Origin: Ostreococcus lucimarinus CCE9901
Taxonomy: Eukaryota; Chlorophyta; Mamiellophyceae; Mamiellales; Bathycoccaceae
Direction: 5' to 3'
Assembly: GCF_000092065.1 (NCBI RefSeq)
Contig: NC_009362.1
Span: forward strand, 372,001-436,000
Length of the DNA: 64,000 bases
Positions within the stretch are counted from its first letter, which is position 1. Every line of letters begins with the position of its first letter. The translations under genes were made by a program, and so were the position numbers. The notes below the pieces were generated by a model, which saw only the letters and a program-made list of their open reading frames with translations, was not told the DNA's origin and ran no database searches. Below are positions 57,468 through 64,000 of the stretch, one piece after another.

Positions 57468-60400
57468 ATGTTAGTAACCGATCTCGCGTTCGCTCGTACG
57501 TCTCAAACGATGCATCACAACCGTCATCGCGCGCGATCCGGACGCTCGACGCGCTCAACGACGACGAATCGCGCGCGAACGCGCACGACGGTCCGGTCGG
57601 CGGCTCGAGCGCATTATCAAGACGGCGACGCGCACGCGGCGTCGCAGGAGGGTTACTACAGGTTCCCGGTGATCCGTGGTAACGAGTTGTTCTTCGTGTG
57701 CGAAGACGACGTGTACGCGACCACGATCTCGGGGCTCGATAAACGCGAGAGCGGCGCGGAGACGACGCCGCCGCGACGGCTGACGCAGGCGCACGGCGCG
57801 GTGCAGCGGTTAGTCGTCTCTCCCGATGGATCACGCGTCGCGTTCGCGTGCGCAGAGGATGGATACACCGAAATATACGTCGTGGACGCGCGTGGAGGTC
57901 CTATGAAACAGTTGACACACATGGGGGCTTCGTACGCGCGGGCGTGCTGCTTTTCAGAGGATGGTCGACGGGTGTACTTTACGTCGAGCGGGGCGACGGC
58001 GGAACCGAATGGAGACGAGCTTTGGGTGGTGGACTGCGATGGTGGAGCGCCAATGAGAATGAACCTCGGTCCAGTGCATGATTTCGACGTGCGCAACGTG
58101 AACGGGAAAGAATTGGTTGTCCTCGGTCGTAATACTGAAGACACGGCGACGAAACACTGGGACGGATACGCGGGCGGCGCCGGTGGAGAGATTTGGTATG
58201 GGACCTTAGATAATTTGCTGCGACTTGACTTGCGTCTTCCAAACGAGCGTTTGTTGCGAAATGTTGGCAACGTGTCGTGGTTTGACGACGAGCACGTCGC
58301 GTTCACGGAAGCGGGCGGGCGTTCGACAGCGTTCAAGGCTAAAATTGATACCAATGAATTCAACACTCGCATCGTAGATTGTCAAGGATTCAGTGACTCC
58401 ACAGCAGACAACGAAGACATTAAGTACTTTCCCGTGCGTCATCTGAGCATTGATGTCAGTAGGCAAAGAATCGTGTACACCAGAGGCGGGGATGTATTCG
58501 TGGCAGAAGTTGTAGGTGGCGAACATAAGTCACCTATAAGGTTGCCTATTGAGTGGCGTGGACCTCGTACACAGCTTGCAAAACGATTTGTTCACGCGGA
58601 TGATTGGATCGAAGACTGGGATTTACACCCAGAAGGCTTGACGATGATGGTTCTTGTTCGCGGCCAACCGTTCACGATGGGCATCTGGGATGGACCGGTG
58701 TTGAGTTATCCGCCAGCGACGAAACTGCGATCACCCCAAAGCTCAGTGATAGCACCACTGGCGTCTCTTGCACAAAAGAGTCAAGCGCGTGTCCGGCATG
58801 GGGCTTACTTGTACGACGGTGAACGTCTCGTTTTTGTATCGGACGCCAGTGGTGAGGAGGACATTGAAGTGCATTGGGAAGAAGCTGAGCGACCGGCAAA
58901 ACGATTAGGATTGCATCACGAGTTGCTTGGAAGAGTAGAACGCCTGATACCTAGTCCAGAGGCGCCATTGGTGGCGATCGTGAACCACAGAAACTCACTG
59001 TTGATAGTCAACGTTGAAACTGGGGAAATGCGAACGGCTGACACGTCGAGTGAAGTGGACGGAATCGACGATTTGACGTGGAGTCCTTGCGGGAATTGGC
59101 TCGCTTACACGTACTACTTAAACAACGAAAGATCCTGTATTCGCATTCTCGATGTTCGGAACGGAAAGGTGTTCGATGCCACAAACCCTGTGCTCGGAGA
59201 TCACTCACCTGCGTGGGATCCCGACGGCAAATATCTGTACTTTTTAGGATCTCGAGAACTCGAACCGGTGTACGATGCCGCCACGTTTGGCTTAAATTTT
59301 CCAACTGTTGAACGCCCTCATTTGATCATACTGCAAAAGGATTTACGTAATCCACTTCTCAAGGAGCTCAGACCGCCGTACGATACGGAATCGTCGTCTG
59401 GCTCTGACTATGACTCTGAAACAGATAGTGATGTGGGAAGAAAGATGGATAAACGAGGCAATGGAAGGGACTACATGCCTCGCAAGAAGCCAGTTGTGGA
59501 TAAGGATGATGATGGCAGCGACTGGTCAACTGTGGATGGAGACAGTGATGACCAAATCTTGTCGAGCGGCGACGAGGATGACGATTACGAATCAGACGCG
59601 TCATATTACCATGAAGACGCGCCCCCTGCGATTGAGATTCACATCGATGGCTTGACAGAAAGGGTAGTTGCGCTCCCAATGCCGATATCACGTTATGATT
59701 GCCTTTGCGGTCTTGAAGACGGACGATTTATGGTTGTTGAATACCCTCCGAGTCGCGGCTCTCCCGGAAGCGTTGGTTTGGACTACTCGTCCGATGAAGA
59801 TGATGACGGTTTGGGTTCCCTTATTTCTTACAGTATCCGAGATTTGCGTCGAAGTATCTTAATACACGGTGGCGTGAGCGAAGTGTCACTGTCGATGGAT
59901 CGCAAATGCATGGTTGTGGAAAAAGAGTCGGATGGATTCCTAGAGCTTCGCGTTTACAAAGCTGGCGTGCGGCCGGAGGAAGAAGGGAGCGACAGCGAAG
60001 AATTGGATCAAATGCGGTGCGATCGTAGGACTGGCTTGGTGAATCTAGATGGTCGCATTCGTGTACTAGTTGATCCTGCGAGAGAGTGGGCACAGATGCT
60101 CGGGGAAGTGTATCGTCGTCTTCGCGACGACCTCTGGACTGAGAAAATTTGGAATGAAACGATTGGCGATGACTGGGAAGTCATGTTTGAGGAGTATGTG
60201 AAAGTGCTTCCAAAAGTGAGTACGCGGACCGAGTTTGGGGATTTATTGCGTGAAATTGCCGCTGGCGTTTGTTACTCGCACGTGGCTATCACGTCTGGTG
60301 ATCCTGGACGCTCCCATCGCAGACACTCTGCTGGGTATCTCGGCGCTGACTTCACTTGGGACGGCAAAGTCGGCGGTTATCGCATCTTGAACATCGTGAA

Positions 60401-61574
60401 GGGTGACATATGGGACGACATGCGAGGTGGTGTGCTCAGCAAACCGGGCGTCAATATCCACGAGGGTGACATACTTCTCTCGATCGATAGAGTACCGCTC
60501 ACCGAAGATGTTCCGCCGGCTGCGTTGTTGATTGAGAAGGGTGGCGTTGAAGTTCTGTTGACGGTCAAAATTGATAGCGACGGCAAAGGTGGTATTGACG
60601 AAGCGCTCGACAGACTCATGCTGAAAAAACAAAAGAACAAGAAAAAGGACAAGAGAGATGACAACGCACCGAAGAAAGGTGATGTCATCCCGGTGCGTGT
60701 CCGAGCCATGCACTCTGAAATCGATGCGAGGTATCGCGATATGATTCAGAAGCGCACGGAGCGAGTCCACAGCCTGAGCGATGGCGTCGTCGGCTACTTG
60801 CACATTCCAGACATGGAAAGCACAGGGTACTCCGAATTTTGGCGTCACTATGCGTCTGAAGTTCGCAAGGGAAGCTTGATTCTCGACTTGCGAGGTAACA
60901 CAGGCGGACACATTAGTGAATTGTTGCTCGCTAAGCTCTCGCAGCGCGCATTGGCTTGGGACATCCCGCGACGCGGCGAGGTGCAAGTTTATCCATCCAA
61001 CACGCCTGGCCCGCTCGTGATGCTGGTCGATCAACGCACAGGCTCTGATGCTGAGCTCATGGCGGAATCTTTCAGAAAACTAGGTTTAGGACGAGTCGTT
61101 GGGATGCGCACTTGGGGTGGTTTGCTCGCCATCAACGGCGTCGCCGAACTCATCGATGGGTCCGAGTTGAGTTTGCCTTCACAAAATGTGCTCCTTGTCG
61201 ACGAGGCGAAGGGCGTAGACGCGAGATCCGACGCGACACAAGCGTACACGAACGCGGTGGAAAACCGCGGCGTCATTCCGGACGTCACAGTTGACATATC
61301 TCCCGCTGAATATTCTCGCCGCGAGGACCCGCAGCTCGACACCGCCGTGCGCGAGGCGTTGCAGTTACTCAAAGACACCGGCGCCGCCGGCGTCGCGACC
61401 TACCTTCGCAAGATCCGCGAGGACGAGACAACGGCCGCTGAATTAGAACGCAAACTGACGCGCAAACCTTGGTCGTTTTCCACGTGGGCGCCGCTTCCGC
61501 CGACCAAGGAGGAAGAAGAGAAGCAACTTCGAGCCAAGCGCCGCGCCGGGCGAAATAATATCCCGCGCCCGTGA
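57468..61574 (+). CDS. Tricorn-type serine protease homologue
   Basis: 1368 residues. An N-terminal Arg/Thr-rich leader (possible plastid or mitochondrial presequence) precedes two predicted beta-propellers (~60-640; WD-like strands such as DGEFQYWDG-type loops, for example VVSPDGSRVAFACAEDGYTE and CFSEDGRRVYFTS). An acidic insert of ~90 residues (DDESDASYYHED region, 640-770) follows. After a linker comes the C1 region (WAQMLGEVYRRLRDDLWTEK), then AAGVCYSHVAITSGDPGRSH with His938, a PDZ-like segment (GVNIHEGDILLSIDRVPLTE), and the C2 catalytic domain LILDLRGNTGGHISELLLAK and VDQRTGSDAELMAESFRKLG with Ser1193. Tricorn proteases hydrolyse peptides downstream of the proteasome in archaea; a plastid or vacuolar role is possible here. 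Confidence 0.85.
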   Translation: MLVTDLAFARTSQTMHHNRHRARSGRSTRSTTTNRARTRTTVRSAARAHYQDGDAHAASQEGYYRFPVIRGNELFFVCEDDVYATTISGLDKRESGAETTPPRRLTQAHGAVQRLVVSPDGSRVAFACAEDGYTEIYVVDARGGPMKQLTHMGASYARACCFSEDGRRVYFTSSGATAEPNGDELWVVDCDGGAPMRMNLGPVHDFDVRNVNGKELVVLGRNTEDTATKHWDGYAGGAGGEIWYGTLDNLLRLDLRLPNERLLRNVGNVSWFDDEHVAFTEAGGRSTAFKAKIDTNEFNTRIVDCQGFSDSTADNEDIKYFPVRHLSIDVSRQRIVYTRGGDVFVAEVVGGEHKSPIRLPIEWRGPRTQLAKRFVHADDWIEDWDLHPEGLTMMVLVRGQPFTMGIWDGPVLSYPPATKLRSPQSSVIAPLASLAQKSQARVRHGAYLYDGERLVFVSDASGEEDIEVHWEEAERPAKRLGLHHELLGRVERLIPSPEAPLVAIVNHRNSLLIVNVETGEMRTADTSSEVDGIDDLTWSPCGNWLAYTYYLNNERSCIRILDVRNGKVFDATNPVLGDHSPAWDPDGKYLYFLGSRELEPVYDAATFGLNFPTVERPHLIILQKDLRNPLLKELRPPYDTESSSGSDYDSETDSDVGRKMDKRGNGRDYMPRKKPVVDKDDDGSDWSTVDGDSDDQILSSGDEDDDYESDASYYHEDAPPAIEIHIDGLTERVVALPMPISRYDCLCGLEDGRFMVVEYPPSRGSPGSVGLDYSSDEDDDGLGSLISYSIRDLRRSILIHGGVSEVSLSMDRKCMVVEKESDGFLELRVYKAGVRPEEEGSDSEELDQMRCDRRTGLVNLDGRIRVLVDPAREWAQMLGEVYRRLRDDLWTEKIWNETIGDDWEVMFEEYVKVLPKVSTRTEFGDLLREIAAGVCYSHVAITSGDPGRSHRRHSAGYLGADFTWDGKVGGYRILNIVKGDIWDDMRGGVLSKPGVNIHEGDILLSIDRVPLTEDVPPAALLIEKGGVEVLLTVKIDSDGKGGIDEALDRLMLKKQKNKKKDKRDDNAPKKGDVIPVRVRAMHSEIDARYRDMIQKRTERVHSLSDGVVGYLHIPDMESTGYSEFWRHYASEVRKGSLILDLRGNTGGHISELLLAKLSQRALAWDIPRRGEVQVYPSNTPGPLVMLVDQRTGSDAELMAESFRKLGLGRVVGMRTWGGLLAINGVAELIDGSELSLPSQNVLLVDEAKGVDARSDATQAYTNAVENRGVIPDVTVDISPAEYSRREDPQLDTAVREALQLLKDTGAAGVATYLRKIREDETTAAELERKLTRKPWSFSTWAPLPPTKEEEEKQLRAKRRAGRNNIPRP

Positions 61575-61720
61575 CACCCTTGTAAAAATCATCGCTCACG
61601 CGCGCGCGCGCACGATTTCATTCTATTTATTATTCGCATTAAAACACTCGCGCCCGCGACTCTCCGTCTCTCTCTAGCTCTGAACCCAATAATCCCGTCC
61701 CGCGTTTGTCCCGCGCGCAA
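61575..61720. other. Convergent spacer, nothing recognised
   Basis: 146 bp between tricorn and LSM7 stops; A/T-rich at 61620-61645 (tatttattattcgcatt), which may hold 3'-end signals. Confidence 0.4.
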
Positions 61721-62023
61721 TCAAATCGCCCCCCCGTCCTCCGCCAAGAACGGGTTCGCGATCTCCTCCATCGAGTCCAGCGCCGACACCACCATCACGC
61801 TCGTCCCTCTGCACACCAACAGCCCGAGCGCCCTGGTCTCGTCCGAGATCTTCAGCGCGTCCTCCGCGTCCCTGAGATGTTCGATCGCCTCGTCGAGGAC
61901 GAGATTCAGCAGCTGATCGTACCCTTTGAGCGTCCCCGTGACCTCGCGACCGCCGCTGAGCTTGACGCGCACGCCGCGATCGATGAACCGCGCGAGGTCC
62001 AGCACCGTCTCCTTCGGCGGCAT
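61721..62023 (-). CDS. LSM7: U6 snRNA-associated protein LSm7
   Basis: 100 residues from the ATG at 62023. Sm fold: TVLDLARFIDRGVRVKLSGG, REVTGTLKGYDQLLNLVLDE, and Sm2 RALGLLVCRGTSVMVVSALD. The G-Y-D-Q-L-L-N-L-V-L pattern and the spacing between Sm1 and Sm2 select LSM7. Role: part of the LSm2-8 ring binding U6 snRNA in the nucleus and the LSm1-7 ring in mRNA decay with DCP2. An upstream frame of 26 codons is Arg-rich and has no ATG, so it was excluded. Confidence 0.95.
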   Translation of the reverse strand: MPPKETVLDLARFIDRGVRVKLSGGREVTGTLKGYDQLLNLVLDEAIEHLRDAEDALKISDETRALGLLVCRGTSVMVVSALDSMEEIANPFLAEDGGAI

Positions 62024-62127
62024 CGCGACGCGTCGTCGAGTGCCGCGCCGCGCCCGCGCGGGCGTTCGGAAAAGGCGCGCCCGCGCGTCCGCCGACGGCA
62101 CACCGCGCCGGTCGACGGCGCGCGCGC

Positions 62128-62403
62128 ATGTCCATCGCGTTTCGAGCGCGAACGTCGAGCGCGGTCGTCGGCGTCGCCTGCGCGCTGTGCGCGGCGTCGC
62201 ACGTGCGAGTCGTCGACGCGCGGACGGCGCGGGACGTGTTCGGGACGGCGCGAGACGCCTCGACGTCGAGCGAGACGCCGGGCGAGCGCGGGGAGGCGAT
62301 CCTCGGCCGGGCGGCGCGAAGGGAGATCGGGCGCGCGTGGAACGCGGCGATCGACGGCGCGTTCGGGGCGGGCGTGAGAGCGCTGAGCGAGCGAAAGTTG
62401 TGA
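62128..62403 (+). CDS. Small hypothetical protein with N-terminal hydrophobic segment
   Basis: 91 residues, MSIAFRARTSSAVVGVACAL then CAASHVRV and a long Arg/Glu/Ala helix (GRAARREIGRAWNAAIDGAF). A short signal-type N-terminus would put it in the ER, an organelle or a membrane. It ends 18 bp before the ArgJ ATG and starts 104 bp from the divergent LSM7 start, so it could also be part of the ArgJ 5' leader. No family recognised. Confidence 0.4.
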   Translation: MSIAFRARTSSAVVGVACALCAASHVRVVDARTARDVFGTARDASTSSETPGERGEAILGRAARREIGRAWNAAIDGAFGAGVRALSERKL

Positions 62404-62421
62404 GGGACGCGTTTTCGGACG

Positions 62422-63864
62422 ATGGCGCTCGCGGCGCGCGCGACGATCGGCGCGACGCGGTGGACGAACGAGCGGACGATGACGAGTCGCGGACGCGCGC
62501 GCGCGAGCGATCGTCGCGCGCGGGGCGCGGTGGTGGCTTCGGGGAAGATTGATTTCACGGACGCTGGGTGTTTCGAGCTGCCGTACGCGCCGGTGGCGGA
62601 GGCGTTGCTTCCGGAGGGGCCGTGGAAGGTTGTCGAAGGCGGCGTGTGCGCGGCGAAGGGATTTAAAGTCGCGGGATATAAGGCGGGATTGCGCGCCAAG
62701 GGCACGCGCGCCGACTGCGCGCTCATCGTCGCGGACGAAGACGCGACGTGCGCGGGGATTTTTACGACAAACATCATGTGCGCCGCGCCGGTGACGTACT
62801 GTAAGAAACAGTTGGCGGGGAAACCGACGGCGCGAGCGCTGTTGATCAACGCTGCACAAGCGAACGCCGCAACAGGTGATCAGGGCGCTGCGGACGCGCA
62901 AGCGACCGCGGAGGAGTTGTCGAAATCCCTCGGCGTCGCCGAGGAGGACATTTTACTCATGTCCACGGGCGTCATTGGCAAGCGAATTAAGCTGGACAAA
63001 CTCATGCCAGCGATTCCGATTTTGTCCGCGAACGTGGAAAGTAGTACTGCGGCGGCAAACGCGGCGGCGACCGCGATATGCACCACCGATCTCGTGCGAA
63101 AGACGGTCGCGATTGAAGTGCAAATTGGCGGTAAAACCGTTTGCATGGGCGGCATGGCCAAGGGGAGCGGGATGATTCATCCAAATATGGCGACCATGCT
63201 CGGCGTAGTGACGTGCGATGCGGACGTGACGCCCGAAGTTTGGCGTAACATCACCTCCCGCGCCGGGGCGGCGTCTTTCAATCAAATCTCCGTCGATGGC
63301 GATACGAGCACGAACGATTCTTTGGTGTGTTTCGCCAGTGGCAAAGCCGGCAACGCCAAAATCACGAGCGTCGATTCTGCCGAAGGCAAGCTTCTCGAAC
63401 AAGCACTCACCGCGGTCTGCCGCGGTCTCGCCAAAGCCATCGCTTGGGACGGTGAAGGTGCGACGTGTTTGATCGAGTGCAACGTCTCTGGAGCCGCAGA
63501 CGACGAAGACGCGCGCGTCATTGCGCGTTCCGTCGTCTGTTCCTCGCTCGCTAAGGCAGCCATCTTCGGACACGATCCAAACTGGGGGCGATTGGCTTGC
63601 GCTGCGGGGTACGCCGCGCCGGTGAAGAACAGATTCGATCAAAATGATCTCAAGCTCTCACTCGGCCCGCACCAGCTCATGGATAAAGGTCAACCGCTCG
63701 ATTTCGACGCCGTCGCCGCCAGCCGATACCTCAAGGAAGTCACCGGCGTTCACGGCACGTGCGTCGTCGACATCTCCGTCGGCAACGGATCTGGCCGAGG
63801 CCAAGCCTGGGGCTGCGACTTATCGTACGATTACGTCAAAATCAACGCCGAATACACGACGTAG
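62422..63864 (+). CDS. ARGJ: Ornithine acetyltransferase / N-acetylglutamate synthase (ArgJ), organelle-targeted
   Basis: 480 residues from ATG 62422. A ~40-residue Arg/Thr-rich presequence (MALAARATIGATRWTNERTM) points to a plastid or mitochondrion. ArgJ domain: GGVCAAKGFKVAGYKAGLRA, LINAAQANAATGDQG, MSTGVIGKRIKLDKL, self-cleavage motif GMIHPNMATMLGVVTCD (nucleophile Thr in N-M-A-T-M-L-G), DGDTSTNDSL, and the C-terminal FGHDPNWGRLACAAGY. Role: transfers the acetyl group from N-acetylornithine to glutamate, closing the cyclic arginine pathway; carbamoyl phosphate for the same pathway is made by the CPS encoded at 32620. The enzyme matures by autoproteolysis into two chains. Confidence 0.95.
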   Translation: MALAARATIGATRWTNERTMTSRGRARASDRRARGAVVASGKIDFTDAGCFELPYAPVAEALLPEGPWKVVEGGVCAAKGFKVAGYKAGLRAKGTRADCALIVADEDATCAGIFTTNIMCAAPVTYCKKQLAGKPTARALLINAAQANAATGDQGAADAQATAEELSKSLGVAEEDILLMSTGVIGKRIKLDKLMPAIPILSANVESSTAAANAAATAICTTDLVRKTVAIEVQIGGKTVCMGGMAKGSGMIHPNMATMLGVVTCDADVTPEVWRNITSRAGAASFNQISVDGDTSTNDSLVCFASGKAGNAKITSVDSAEGKLLEQALTAVCRGLAKAIAWDGEGATCLIECNVSGAADDEDARVIARSVVCSSLAKAAIFGHDPNWGRLACAAGYAAPVKNRFDQNDLKLSLGPHQLMDKGQPLDFDAVAASRYLKEVTGVHGTCVVDISVGNGSGRGQAWGCDLSYDYVKINAEYTT

Positions 63865-63901
63865 GTAGCATCGTTCGTTCACGACTCGCTCGTGACAGTT
63901 T

Positions 63902-64000
63902 TTAATCCAAAGCCGAAACGATTTTTGAGCTCGTCGCTCTCGCACTGCACGCGTCCGAGCCGCTCGCGACCGCACCATTACGCGTCGCGATCGCGTTCGC
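63902..64000 (-). CDS. Possible 3' end of a minus-strand gene (partial)
   Basis: The last bases carry a minus-strand frame open from the window edge to TAA at 63902. A second frame ending TGA at 63879 (containing CESDELKNRFGFGLKT) is equally protein-like. Too little sequence to choose or name. It converges on ArgJ (15-38 bp between stops). Confidence 0.25.
   Translation of the reverse strand, partial: ANAIATRNGAVASGSDACSARATSSKIVSALD

Overview
The window looks like nuclear DNA of a marine picoeukaryotic green alga of the order Mamiellales, most likely Ostreococcus. It is GC-rich and extremely compact, with about 50 genes in 64 kb, intergenic gaps often below 150 bp, mostly single-exon genes and frequent head-to-head pairs. 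Eukaryotic complexes (CCT, TRAPP, Mediator, LSm, decapping, spliceosome) sit beside plastid-targeted proteins of the green lineage (TGD3, plastid GrpE, phosphoglycolate phosphatase, carbamoyl-phosphate synthase, double B-box and LNK-like clock-type factors). I cannot name the species from sequence alone.

Layout. 1-8000: 3'-truncated SET methyltransferase, SDH4 (split), FEN1, a thylakoid-lumen-targeted protein, TGD3, an LNK-like protein, two weak ORFs, PGLP1. 8000-21100: cyclin L, a PAM2/CUE/Smr protein, TauE/SafE exporter, a cytosine-deaminase-type amidohydrolase, a large unknown alpha-helical protein, ASCC2, HGH1, an unusually long 1.1 kb gap, sterol methyltransferase (split). 21700-32600: plastid GrpE (split), ZIP transporter, an RCC1 protein with an MIF4G-like tail, a GATC-rich repeat block, iPGM, a plastid GST (split), TRAPPC5, a CCDC137-like protein. 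32600-44500: CPS large subunit (split), an orphan membrane protein, a GFA enzyme (split), CWC25 (split), a double B-box protein (two introns), a PXA/PX sorting nexin, Rab5 (split). 44600-64000: MED10 (split), DGAT2-like, CCT2, telobox, a nuclear tyrosine-recombinase-like protein, an F-box protein, threonine aldolase, a RubisCO-like protein fused to a cupin, DCP2, an ACC-synthase-like aminotransferase with an internal duplication, a tricorn protease homologue, LSM7, ArgJ.

Ten genes carry 11 introns that I could resolve by reading frame and homology. All 11 contain the heptamer GACTGAC shortly before the acceptor, and 10 of 11 start GTRCG. This signature let me recover small exons (CWC25 exon 1, Rab5 exon 1, MED10 exon 2) and supports the single-exon models elsewhere.

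The most exciting locus is 52343-54568: a form IV RubisCO-like protein covalently joined to a cupin. In Rhodospirillum an RLP isomerase and a separate cupin act in consecutive steps that turn methylthio-ribulose phosphate into deoxyxylulose phosphate, so the fusion suggests a one-polypeptide version of that shunt in a eukaryote. A eukaryotic tricorn protease and a chromosomal tyrosine recombinase-like gene next to telomere-type repeats are the next most interesting. Genes otherwise look like independent eukaryotic units; I see no operons, insertion sequences, CRISPR arrays or convincing tRNA/rRNA genes.
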